From: Archegozetes longisetosus
Taxonomy: Eukaryota > Arthropoda > Arachnida > Sarcoptiformes > Trhypochthoniidae
Direction: 5' to 3'
Length of the DNA stretch: 64,000 bases
NCBI GenBank assembly: GCA_018873245.2
Contig: JAEMBT020000006.1
Location: 2,483,855 to 2,547,854, forward strand
In this document: positions 13,492-26,700 of the stretch, in pieces
Layout: each line of letters starts with the position of its first letter
Numbering within the stretch: the stretch's first letter is position 1
Notes under the pieces: generated by a model
What the model was told of the DNA's origin: nothing
Seen by the model: the letters and a program-made list of their open reading frames with translations, nothing else
Databases searched by the model: none
Translations under genes and position numbers: made by a program

Positions 13492-15627
13492 CTTTGTATT
13501 AGTATTTTTCTAATCGACTTTTTGTACGTTTTAGAAGATTTCTCAATTAATTTAATGAGATCTGAAAGTATAAAATGTAATATGCTGATTAATTAAATTG
13601 AACACTCATTTTCAGTGCAATTAATGGGCCTTTGTTAGGCAAAATGTAGTATAATCTACAGGTTTAAATTAGGCTTCCATAATTTAAATAGATATAGTTT
13701 GAATTTTCTCATTATTGAAGCTTAAAATTCTGGAGAGAGAAGTCAATACTATTACCTCTGTTTCAAAATTCATTTCAAATCATTTTAACTGTTATGTTAG
13801 ATTAACATTTAATAAATTGCTCTATTTCTAGTTTAATCCCTTCAAATTTTCGTTTATAGTAAATCGAAAAACTTTGATCAGTTGTAAGACCTTCCTTTCT
13901 ATAGGATTTGTAAAGCTTTTGGTACTGATAATTCATGAAAATGTTTTCGCTTTAATCAGTTGCCAAAAGCAGTGAAATTTCTTATAGTTATCAAAATAGT
14001 TGACTTTTCGTGGGAGTAATTTATCTTGGCAAAATTACACATCATAGTCTTTCAAAGTATCGCTATTAATCAATCCTTTTTGATGAGTCGAACCAATTTT
14101 GAGACTTCAGCGGAAGATTGAAATTTAATACAGAATGAAATGATTTTTTTTCAATCTCTTAGGTTATTTTTTCCTTTGATTGTAGGTTTTCTACTAATGA
14201 TGGACTAACTGTGACGAATTTTCTAATCAAAGCTTAGTCTCGAAAACCTACTTACTGTTTAGATAAAGGTATTACAGGTAATTAATTTTGAACCAAACAG
14301 CAAAAGATTTATTTGTATTAAAGAAATCGTAAAACGACACAGTCCTGAATAATTTATTAAATGCTGTACGGCTTTATTGAATTTGTGTATAGCCTCGATC
14401 GATGATTTTAAAAAACTTTATCAAATGCTTATTTCAAGGTTAAGTCCGAGAATATTACTTTTGGATGAGTTCGTTGAGCCTGTGTTCTCTTCTTAATCTC
14501 TACTTATTCGCTAAGTTGAATAGATTTGAACTATCTCTTGATACTTTCAGTCATATTGCTATACATGTTCACTAAGATGTTATTCACTATATTTTTATTT
14601 GATTCTATATCAAAGTTAGATATTCGTCATTAAATGCTGTTCGGCATCAATACCGATAATTGAATTTGATAAATTAATGTTTTCTTATGAGCTTATAATT
14701 ATTCTGCTTATCTAAAAAGTATCAAATTTCAATATTAAATTGAATAAATGAATAAAATATCGTAATTATATGGCTTTTGCAAAATATGTACACTTGAATA
14801 AGTGAGAGTAGTAGTGTTATTTTGTTTTGCTTGCATAACTGAGAGTAAAAGTTAGAATTACCGTCTGCTATAATTTAATAGGTTATGAAATCTATATAGC
14901 TTTTGAGAATTTCGAACAAATTCATACCACAAGTTATTTAAGTAGAACAGAATGGATGCTAAATGAAAAATCTAAGACTGATTTAGAGCATTTTTGAAGT
15001 AAAAGCTGACAATGAAGTTACAGCGGCATTGAAATTTTAAGTTTTAACTTTAATTATAATCTAATGAATAAAATCTCTGTTTGAAGTAGAAAACCGTGTA
15101 TACAAACAGAAAATTTATTTGAAACATTTAGAACCTATTTTTCATTCCTGAATAATACCCTATAACATTAATTAAGTTAGCTGAAGAACAGTTTTTTAAT
15201 CAATCAAAGTGTCATTCTTTGTTTGGTATTAATCATAGCTATCTCTCTAAACGAGAAAAGTTCTAATTCATTGAAAGACAAAAGATTCATGATTCTTAAA
15301 AACTAGTTAACTCAATTTTCGGCTGCAACAAAATTGTCATGTACTTTTCATCGCTCGACCATTTGAACATAATTATTTTTTATGATTAATAATGGTTTCA
15401 GAATATTAAAGAGAAAGACTTGTTGCTAAAGCATTTATTTTTCATCATTACTGAATATTATTCCTGGTATTTCCGCCGAGTAATTTCCGTTGTAAAGGCC
15501 ACGCCAATTGAGCAGGACTCGATCTTTGTACCGATTTTCCGTGTCCTTAAGCTTAATTGATTGATGATTTTTACCTAGGCTTAATGAAGCGCAACATAAG
15601 GGTTACCGCCCTCCGTTAAAATTATTC

Positions 15628-15672
15628 AACCTAAGTTGAGAATAAGGTTAGCCTCCTGTTCTCACTTAGGTT
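15628..15672. other. Stem-loop in a GC-richer patch
   Basis: Arms 15628-15642 and 15659-15672 are complementary apart from one bulged base, around a 16-base loop. The hairpin lies in a patch (about 15470-15700) clearly richer in GC than its surroundings, with no convincing open frame. It could be a repeat remnant, a conserved regulatory element or a structured RNA. Function unknown. Confidence 0.45.
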
Positions 15673-17691
15673 AAGTTTTTGCGGGCCGCTTAGCCATTTT
15701 ATAGAGCAATTTTCAATATTTAAACAAAACTGTCTCTTTCATGATGTTTTTATGCTTAACTTTTATTTATTGATAAAACGCAGGACGTTCTCTGGAACTC
15801 ACTCAAGTCCTTTCGACAAAAATCCGTTCAATGTAAATGCTTGATACCTTATCACACTGAAAAATGTTAATAGAAAGATGTCTGAACTTTGAAACCTAAT
15901 CAATACCAGAAATATGGTGCATTCTTAATACATGTATTCTATCAATACAAACATGCATAATTAGAGAGTATTCCTAATGTTGATCTTGTCATTAAAACAT
16001 CAGTTAATTAAAAACTTTTCTGTTGTAGAAGCTAATTTATAGATATAAAAAATAATCAAGACTTAAGCTAAAAATTTGTAGAATTATTCACAACTAATCA
16101 ACGAATAAATCAAATATTAAATAATTCTTCAGAAGTTTTTTAAGACTCTCAACAGTAAATGTTTATCTTGACTCCTAAGATATAAATTGCGAGCTTTAAA
16201 CCTAAAAATACTTGATTCACAAATTGATATAGAGAATATTCCGTTTGACATAGCTCTCCATTAAATTCATGTTTATTAAGTCTATTCATGTTTTTTCTAT
16301 TCTTCTGGAATATAGCTTTGTTTCTCAACTAGCGTAATATGTTTACCACATATAGTGCTATCGATTTTATACTAATACCTCTCGATTCACTTTGAATATA
16401 AACTTCACGACTGAGGGAAAGGATTGGAATAAAGTATCATTTTCTTCTTCGAAACTACTTTTCAACCCTATATATTTGGATTTTAGTCCATTTTATGACC
16501 TCAAAGGTTTAGATATTATACTTATGACATGGCTCCCGAGTTTTGCAAGTCTTCCATTGAAGGTTTGACATCTTTGGATAGGCTACATATCCTCTGAACA
16601 TGAGTTTGAATTAAGTTTCTTTGATATAAATTTTTTATTGATTTAGGAATAAATTATAAGTCATTTTGGTATTTTAAATGAAAACATGACCTACTGGCTA
16701 AACTGATTGACAACTTATGTCTTATGAAATTTTTATAAATGTAGTTCTTCGTTAGCTATGCACTAATTCCTCATACTTTTCAGTTCTTTTCCTATAGATT
16801 CTAATAAAAGTCATAAATAATATGTATTTAAAACTGTAGTTTAATTTTCTATGTATCACTTGATATAGGCCTTTTAGTTTGAATCATTCAAGTTTTAATA
16901 CAGTTAAAAATTCTTGTAATTTGAGCTCAACTCTCGTCTTAACTCAAATACTAACTCTTTGCCAATTTTTACCCTAGACTTCAACGTTTTGATGGACTTG
17001 TGTGTGGCCTTGTTTTTTAGATACTAGCCATTGTTAAATTTATGAAAATTGTTCAATTGGGTAAATTCATTGATTAATTCATTAAATTGGTTGAATTTGA
17101 ATAGTAAGCTAATAATGTATAGAAAAAAGCTTTAGAGTTTAAAGTTATGATTGAACAGGAAATTCTAGCATCTTAAGAAATTAAAGATGAGATTTCAATT
17201 TTTTTCTATTAACTCTTCAATTAAGTTATTCTTGTTATAGATTTGACTTCTCATATGTTTTGTTCATTTAGTCTGCCTTCGGTCTCGACTAAACGAATTT
17301 ATTTAATTGAAATGAACGCTAGCTCAAATCGATCGAACAATAGTAATCATTTAGTTATAAATGTATGCCTTCGATTGCTGTTGCTGTCTTTTTGAGAATT
17401 GTTGCTCTAGTAATAGACCTTCAATTTTATTATGTTTGTGCAAATTCTATTATAAGAAATAAATGATATCTAAATTGAATGTATCGAACGAAGTAGACTT
17501 ATTATCGCAGTTTTTGTGGACGTATTATTTAATTTCAAGAACGCTTTCATCTAACCTAATAGTTGAAAAAGAAGCCAATATTAGAGAATATTTTTGTTTA
17601 TCAAATAATTCATATCTTGCTACTAAACACGTCATAAAAGTTATTAAAACTTTCGAACAACTCTTGTGATGTTTTCCTTTGTTTTCTAGTG

Positions 17692-17865
17692 CAGCCGACT
17701 CTCCCTATAATGAAGTCGGATATAGTATACAACTCGCTATGATGAACACTTTTCAAAAATGATTTAGTTCTCAGACTATGCACACTATATCCGATATAGT
17801 GAACACTCGTTGTAATCAACCGATCTTCGGTGCATTAGATTGTTCATTATAACGAGAGGGGAATG
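17692..17865. mobile_element. pogo/Tigger-like MITE, 174 bp
   Basis: The left end reads CAGCCGACTCTCCCTATAAT. The reverse complement of the right end has the matching core CCTCTCGTTATAATGAAC. These ends resemble pogo/Tigger inverted repeats, which typically carry an ACTC-x-CGTTATAA-type core. The right flank begins with TA; the left flank has TG, consistent with a mutated TA target site. There is no transposase frame, so it would be non-autonomous. The 17610-17819 minus-strand open frame is a by-product of this repeat. Confidence 0.6.
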
Positions 17866-20800
17866 TATCTTAATTCTAGATGTTTATAAGAATTGTCTGG
17901 ATCAACAAAACTTATATCATAGTAAATCTAATTCAATTCTATTGGCTTATTACTTGTAGAAAAAAGTGTTCAAATTCAAAATCCAACTCGATAACCCTTA
18001 GTCAGTAAACACTCTCGTATTCTTTGATTCGTAATTTTACTTGACCTAGAAAGCTTAATACTTCATATTCTACTTCTTAATATTGAAAAAGTTCATTTAT
18101 AGTTAACATAAGAGCAATTTGTTCATCTTAAAAGAACCAAAGCTGTTTCAAGAGTCGTTATTGTAATAGTTAGGGTTAATGTTAATTCTAGTGAAATATC
18201 AGCATTTTTTATCTATTTTAACAAACAATATTTGCCGATAGAAACTTAAGTTAAAACCTATGTCAACACCATATTCAAAGTATGCAGAATAATTTACTGA
18301 ACCTAATAAAACTTAGTAACTTTCACTGAATTTCTAGTACTTTCTGATTCTGCTACAACTATTTTATTGCTCGCTTTCGCGAATAATTATGCATCAAATT
18401 TATTGAGATTTTACGTTCTCTCTGTTCGAGTCAGTGATTTCAAGCTTATGCTTAATTAGAAAAAATGTTATGTAATCACTTGACTTACTATTTGAACAGT
18501 GAATTTATTTTAAGATAGTTGTTCTGTAGTTAAATAGAAGATTACGACCTTTTGTTCTCCAAATTGAACCTTTAAATTAAATGTGTAATTATGAAAACAC
18601 CTAAAATAAACGCTCTTCACAATAATAACGTTTCATAGGGCTAATTAATGATTTGAACAAACTAACGCCTCAATAAAAACTAAAATTAGATCTTGGTATA
18701 ATTAAATCTCCAATTTTGTGGAATTCATCAGAAAAAGTATTAACGAATGAATTGATGGAATTTCAATTGTGAGTATGAGTATGTATGAGAATCACATTCA
18801 ATTGAAAAAATGTCGAAAACGGTCAAATTTTTATGAGCTACTACATCAACATTACAAAATCTAAAAAATAATCTATTTGAAAAATTGTTTTCTTTTAGAT
18901 AAATGGTGATTATTACACATAAAATTGCAACTTATTGAGAGTACATTTTAAAATCCTTAATCTTTCAAATTCGAAAATAGGTTTACTCATGCTTGTGAAA
19001 AACAATTTCAAAGTTCCCCGAACAATGTAATTCCTTAATCAAATGTAAAATTTCTAACTTCAAAGTAATATTTTCTGAAAATTTATTAGAATAAGCAATA
19101 ATAAATGAATTCAATCTAATATTGTCAGCAATTAAATGAAGGCTAATGAGCAGTACTAGTCAATAGTTATCAGTTCCAGAATAAGAGTAAACTTTTCCGA
19201 GTTATTCAGTCAACTTTACAGCCTAAAAACATGAATTTCAAAAAATGTTTTTAGAGAGTAAGTTTCTAGTAAGTATAACAATAATAATAAAAACAAAAAC
19301 AAAAGACAAGGGGATATTCACTACAGAAAGTCAAAACTCTTTTAATGTGAAAAGCTTCCATAAATGATTAAATATTCATGCTTGAACTATGGATATTTGA
19401 ATTTTTTACTGAATGAAGCGAATATTCAGATTTGAGTGAATATATGAAATTTTATCTATATTTATCAATGGCAACTGCTATAACCTGTTGACCTTTATTT
19501 CAATCAATAAGGTGGGTAAAGTATCGAGTTTTTGAAGCGAAATATGCATATCTAGCCAGTTATTACTTTAGCATTGTTATTTTATGGAACAATTTTGATG
19601 AATCTAAACATTTCTATTATTTTATTAGTGTTTAACGCAATATTATTTAAGTATCCAATTTTGGTCATTTTCATGAATCGGTTGCACTTGCATTAATTGT
19701 TTTATAGTGTAGTAAAAATAAACTGTTTTATAGTGCACTTCCTGATGGCTAGAAAAATGTTAACATTCTGTATACTAAACAAATTAGTGGTTTGTATGAG
19801 CTTTCAACTCTCACTTCAGGATTACTCTAAGTTACGATACGATAAGAATTGCGAAAAGAAAAATTCATTTTTAGCTGCAAACTTCTGTCTGTCTTAAATT
19901 AGACTTTCACTAATGGTACTTAAAAATGTATTGTAGTTGAGGGCATCTTTTGCTCAAATAGAACCAGAATACGCATCCTATCTTTGAATCTTTCTTTAAT
20001 CAATTATAAACTAATGTTAGGATAGCTTCGCGTTAATCAAAAGTCTAATTCTTTGAAAAAGTATTTTTAATTTGATTTGATTTGTATTTTAACCTTAAAC
20101 TTGATCTTAAAATCGATTCTAATGCAATAAAGAGAACATTCTCGAACAAAGAATCAGATTTGCCTTTGGTTTCTATGAATAACATTAGTTCTCAACATGT
20201 ATAATGTGCTAATAATTATCATTAATCTCCTGCTATGAAGAAAGATCATTTTAAGGCTATCAATCAATCACTGCCAGAATATAAAAAGAAGAATAGAAAG
20301 TCATAAAATGGGTTTCTTTGACACGTTAAAAGAAGTTTCTGTTAGAAATCGTTGAATAATAATCACAAATATTACTAACGTGTGATTTAAGGGAAAAATC
20401 TATTGAATTGATAAGAGATTATTGTGAAAAACAATCTATAACTTATAAATAAAAGCTTGATTAGAAAAGCAGAGGGTATTGTCTAGCCACTTTCAATTCC
20501 CAGTTTATAAGCTGTGATATCAATTCTCATAAACACTAATACTTGTATTTACACTAAGTAAGGCTGTTAAAAGTATTAAAATCAAGACTATTGCGACTAA
20601 GTCAGTCACGAATAGGCCATTGGATTCAAACAGATCCGATTTTATAGAATACACAAGAAAAAACAAAACTTCCATAACTAAGCTCTTACTGCAAAGCCTC
20701 AAACGGTTTCTGCGGCTGGCATTCACTGAAAAACAAGGTTTATCTTAGATCTATTTAATTGTATTTTTACTGAATACACACATAAAGTTGAGTAAATTGA

Positions 20801-23593
20801 GAACGAGGCTGTCAGCAGTCTATGAAACATAAAGTTACAATAAACAAGACTTCAAGTTAAGACGTTAGAGACGAAACAAGTTCAACATTCGAAGTATTAA
20901 AAACATTGCAGAAGCTTTGCTTAATTTAGACGTATGCGACACTTGAACGACAAATAAATGAACCTGCCAAATAATAATGCTCTTAATAAGAAAGATTCAG
21001 AACCAATTATCTCGCTCTTTGTAATGAACAGAAACATTTCTCAAAAGTCAATTTTACTGCTTAAGACATAGGCTCTCATTGCTTACAACTGCGAATTAAA
21101 CTAAATATTAAGCAACACTTCATTTTCATTTCAGTTATTTTTGTCCATTTCAATTGAATGGAGAGTATTTATTCATTTTTTTTGTATAATAACATTTATT
21201 GCATATTTCAATTAATAGAGAAGTCCATTAAATAAAGTAAAACAAAGTTTCCTCTCAATAGAAAACTGTTCTTTGTCTGAACAATTGAATACTTGTTCAC
21301 TGATAATGTATTGTAAGAAATAAATGGCACTAAAGATATCATAAGCAGAACATCTGAAGTGTCATATTTGGTAAACAAATTATCATTTGAGGGATAAATT
21401 ATGACATGTTATGATCTAGAAGTAAAAGCAATATATGTCTAATTGTTTGGAAATTCGCTCACCTATATTAGAACAGTGACACAATTATTACAAACATGGC
21501 ATTTATAGACAAGTACATTAACAGATAATTAGTTAAAAGTTTCAAATCATAAGTTAATTAAGTTATACTTTCTTAAATGAAAAATCTGTTATAAGGATCT
21601 GTTAGTTATAGCTCTAAATATTCATTAATTAAACTATTAAAACATAGCATTGATTGCGAAGCACGTTAACATATAGTTAGCGAAGTTTTTAAAAATTACC
21701 AGTAATTAGAAATATATTTCTATAAAATAGAGAATAATCTGTTAGAGGCATCTGTTACCTACAGTTTCGAGTCAGAATATTCTTGATCTACACGTGGAAT
21801 CTCTCTTCAAATGTCAAGTGAACAAAGTAGGGAATGGAAAAGCAGAAGCAAAAATTTCTTATTAATTAATTAAATCTTATAAATAATTCACAATATAATA
21901 AATAAAAACTGGGTTCCACTTCAGAGCAACAGTTGGAATAATTAAATGGCTTTTAACTAGAAATTGATGATTATTAGCACTTGTTTTAACACAAAATATT
22001 GTAGAGTTTTGCGGAGAGAAAGAGAGGGATAGATAAGCAATGCTTATAACTTAAAGATCTGACATTCAATAGACCGGTGGAAATACGAATAAAAGGCAAT
22101 ACTGTTTGGAGTATGTGTTTAGTCAGAAAGAATATGCTGAAAGTCGAGCTATGAATTGGCGTAAAAGGCCTACTATCATGGTTATATTGATAGGTTGTTC
22201 TTCGGCTACAGAGAAATAAAGCGGAGCATTTGCTCTCGCGCGAGTTTGCGTCTTATAATATTTTCGTAACTGTATTCTCATATGAGCCAAACAACGGCTT
22301 TGCTGACATTTCGATCGATTCAAACTTTTTTGAATACTGTATTCGTAGTGTTGTATTACTCCTTATGCTACTCATATAATGTTAACTAATTTTAGTTTGA
22401 TTTGCTTTACTTTTGTTTTCGAAAGCTTTTGCTTTGTACTATTTCAATATAATTTGAATTTATGTTTTCTCAAAATGCAGTGAGGTTTTCATTTTTATAC
22501 TTCCATAGGGATCTATGCAACTCCAGTCAACAATAACGAGATTTTCTACAATATTTTAAATTACTTCAACTATAGAATGTAAGAATAATTTGTTTATTTG
22601 CTTATCAAGCAGTCGTTTTTTGTTTTTCGATACTTAGTTTAAAAAATAAAGATTTACATAAAAAATATCCATTAAATTAAGTTAATGAGTAATTATACTT
22701 ATTATTAATTATAAATATTTATGCAGTGCTTAACTTTTCCTGGTGAACATCTGGTTATTTCTCAAGCTTTTTTCGACAAAACCTTCACATTTACATTTTA
22801 ACTTGAAAGTATCGATTGAAAAAGTTTTCCAGAGATTTCTACAAGTTTTAAAAACTTTTCCATCATTTGTGATTCATTTAGAAATGATATAAAACACGAA
22901 AATGAACATTAAGATCGTTGAATAATGATAAGCCCAGTCATACAATCAATTTTTTCAGCTATTTACCCAATAACTTATTAATAGATCTGAAGAATAACTA
23001 TTTGCATTCTTACTAGTGTTGCAAAAAAGCTTTCCTGACCAAATTAATATTTCATAAAATAAAGGTGTTTTCTGTTTAATTAAATAAAAGTTGAAAAACT
23101 TTAAATTAAATTAAGTTAAAGTATTATTATAGATTTATTCTACAGGTTGCTATTCCCTGAAGTTGTTTTCCAGAAGTGTCTTAGAGTATAAAACTTTTAC
23201 TCATTTATCGATTTTGAATTCTCCTATAAGGTTCTGATGCATTAATGAATTAAATAATTTTCTGCTTGTACAAACTCGAACTGAGGTAGAATAACGCGTC
23301 AGTTGAAATGTTGTCAAAGTATAATGTAGATTTCGGCTTAAGAATATTCGAGTTTCGGATTTTGAGTGTTCTCTTCACCTCAATTAGTAATAGAGTTTAT
23401 TTCGAAGAAACATCTGATTCGGTTGAAACAAAATAGAACTCAAAATTGGCTCCTATTGAAGCCCTATTTCAATGGTATTAATAGCACTTCAAACAAGTGT
23501 CGTAGTTTTACCAAAAATTAATCCTGTTTCCTTCAAACGTAAGCTTATTTCTCATTTAATTTACAGTTTTAGGATATCACTCGAGAGCTCACG

Positions 23594-23740
23594 CAGTAGT
23601 ACCTCGATATAGTAAGTTGATCACTATTGACAATTTAAGTTCATTAAAACGACCTTTCGCTAATGACCGTATTATAATTATAGTTGTATAGAAGACACTA
23701 AGAATGGAAAATCGTTCATTATTTCGAGAGTTCACAGTGG
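23594..23740. mobile_element. Possible diverged pogo-like MITE
   Basis: The left end (CAGTAGTACCTCGATATAGT) and the reverse complement of the right end (around GAACTCTCGAAATAATGAAC) loosely match each other and the ends of the element at 17692-17865. The distance between ends is similar (about 150 bp). The match is weak and could be chance. Confidence 0.3.
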
Positions 23741-26700
23741 TAAGGTTCACTACGTAAAGGTATTATCGTATAAGATCTTGAGTGCTTTTCTTAAACTGTA
23801 AGCTATATGAGAAGTAAACTTACATTTTAGGTAAAGAATTTCAGTTTTCACACAGCTGTAATACTTTCCTTGAAATACTGTCTATTAGTATTGGAATGGG
23901 CTTAAATACAATTTTATGAGAATAAATCTCGAGTTGTTTTGTCTCGACTTATCTCGACTGAGTCAGGCGTTTCTTCAAGATAATTCGCATTGATAATTGA
24001 GATAATTGAGGCCAAAGGAACATTCAAAATCTGGAATCGAAACTCGAAAATTCGATAAACTGAAATCTACGCTCTTAGCGTTGTAGTTCTCTACAAATCT
24101 TAATTAGTCATAATTGACTTTTTGTTTGATTTCACCCTTATTACGAATTGTTAACTAGCTATCGTAAAGATAGTATGCATTTTTCTCATTTACATAACTT
24201 TTTAGGACTGGAATAGAATGACTTTGAATGCGATGAACACTATATGACATTAGATGCCTGTCAAAAGGGAGTTGTATCTATAACTCATCTAAAGGGCACG
24301 AATGCAACAGAGGAAAACATCGAAAAATAAACTATTTATATTTGGGGTAAAAACTAACGATAAATGACTAAATGAATTGCGACCAACACATAGACAGGAA
24401 TTATTTGAATAATAACCTATCAGTAAATGGTAAGCAAATAGAATGATAAAGTAGTGGTACTACTAGGTAGAATATTGAACTATATTTTTCTACACATGAG
24501 TGACTTATATTTCTGATCGTGTTTTTGGAGAGCGTTTGTGTCATGCGTTGATCTAAAGAGCAGTTGTGGCGTAAATTCAATTCTTGCTTCTCTGCCACAC
24601 TTTAAACACAGACAGAAAAGTCAGGTTTTTGTCTTAAAGTTCTCTCTTATTGTTGTTCAAGTGATTATAAACTACTCTTTGGTTTATGAACTTTTTGGAG
24701 CTGGGAAGCAATTCACGTTTCAGTTTTGTCTTATGAAAAGAGTTTGAACCGTTGTTAAGGTTTCAAGACTTTATTTCTTATAGCTTGACTGATCTCAAAA
24801 CAAAATAATCAAAAGATTTGAGTAAGTATTGAAAAGCTAATATTTGTTCCATCATTAAGTTCTTTGATTCAAAGGTTTTATGAGAATTAAAACAGCTTTT
24901 TTCTCAAAATTTCTAACAATAATTGTGAGAATAGACCAAAAATTGACGGACTAACGTAATTTAAAAGTTTAGGTTTAATGTGAAAAGTTTCTAGTCGGTA
25001 ATTAGAAACAGAGATTTATAGACTGTTTAAAAAGTTTAGCTAGCAACATGAAGTGTTATTTGTCGGTGCTATTATATATTTGCTCACTTAAGATATATAT
25101 TTCATGGATCATTGTTTTGTTAAGGAGTGTATGCTATAAGAGAGATAAGAAAGTAGTCAAAAGCCAACTAATACCTGAACTAGAAATAGCACTGCTCTCA
25201 ATAAAGAATTGTAGCTCCAATATAGAACATCAGCCCATTAGTTGCCCTATTACACAGTCCATATTTTAAAAGTTTCTCAAATCCAAGAAAACTTATCTTT
25301 AATATTACACATTCATTAGAAATTACTAATGAACAAAGTTTAAAACATGTGGAGCATATCACTTAATCATCGGTTTCAGTTAAAATACATGTAGTCACTA
25401 AAACAGCGTTCTAAACGAAAGAAACTATTTTTATTTTAAAAGCTTATTTATTAACTCAATCTTATGATAGAGTTAGAGCTGAATTTTTTAGAGACAAACT
25501 TTTAAAGAATCAAGAAAATATGGTTAAAAGAGTTAAACTCTGTCTGAGAAGTAATGGTCAACACTTACAACATATCTGGTGATTAGTTGTAAATTTATTT
25601 TATCATTTCTTTTTTAAAGATTACAGTTGATTGATGAAAGCTGGTTTTGAAACATTAAAACTTGAGTCAATGAATAAACAATTTGACTTCTGATTAAAAA
25701 TGCAAGAGCATCAAAGACTTAACTGCTTCGTCTGGGCAAACTTTTAAGAAATAGATAGTATTTAGGTTTAAGAAATAACGAGAAGTATACGATTGAGCTC
25801 GAGTTCTAACTAACTTGACCTGAGCTCGAGCTCTTTCGTAAACTTGGTTTGACTCTTGTCAGAATCAAGACTCTAATACATTTGGTATTAAATCAATTTG
25901 GAAATAATCATTAGATGGCTTTATTCTATTAACGCCCTACGTTCTAGTATTATTGACGTTGAGTAACAATACGGGGGCGTAATTGGAATAGAGTTATTCC
26001 GATCTATTTGGATGAAGTTCAAGTCTAAGATTTTGGATGTTAGGAAAATTAATTTTGAAGATTTTACTTAACCTGAAATTTATTCGGAGTAAATTTTCTT
26101 CCCAACTATTGAAGCTGAAGCTGAATTTTTCAATATCTGTCAAAAATTCTAAGGTTTTATTTCCAGTTTATTGAAAATCTATTTTCACTATAAAAGTACT
26201 AAATTTAAAGAAGTTGAATTCATGAGTAAATGCCAGAGTTATTAGAACTCGAACCAATAGCAACGTAAGCATAAGATTTTGGATACTTTTTAATTGAAAA
26301 AATGCTGAAATACAGTCCCATTTATAATAGTATCTGAAATATTGGTATTAACAATTAAGCGCAAACTGTAATGACAAGTCGGTTCATATATCTCTTAATG
26401 GCATCCAATATAAGGAATACTATCATTTAACTAGTGTTGCAAGATGATTGCTGCATATTTGGCTATATTTTCATCTATTAGACAATACATTCTGGTATAA
26501 GATTTCAGCAGTAAACCAAAAGCTATTATAATGAACCAAAAAATGATGAGCAAAACGGACATTACATTATATTTGCTCATTCTTGCTATTAATGCGATAC
26601 AAAACTTGTTGCTATTATATGGTTTCAGCTTAACTTTCGTGTTATCCTTTCAATCAATGAAATACAGGAAAAGTTTGAGATAGGATAAAATCATAGTTTA

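Noticed and set aside
17610-17819. 69-codon minus-strand frame
   Set aside because: It runs across most of the pogo-like MITE and into its flank, with no sign of coding constraint.
24401-24747. Overlapping frames on both strands
   Set aside because: The minus strand has a possible acceptor at about 24604, but no donor with good consensus and no family resemblance, so I could not build a gene.
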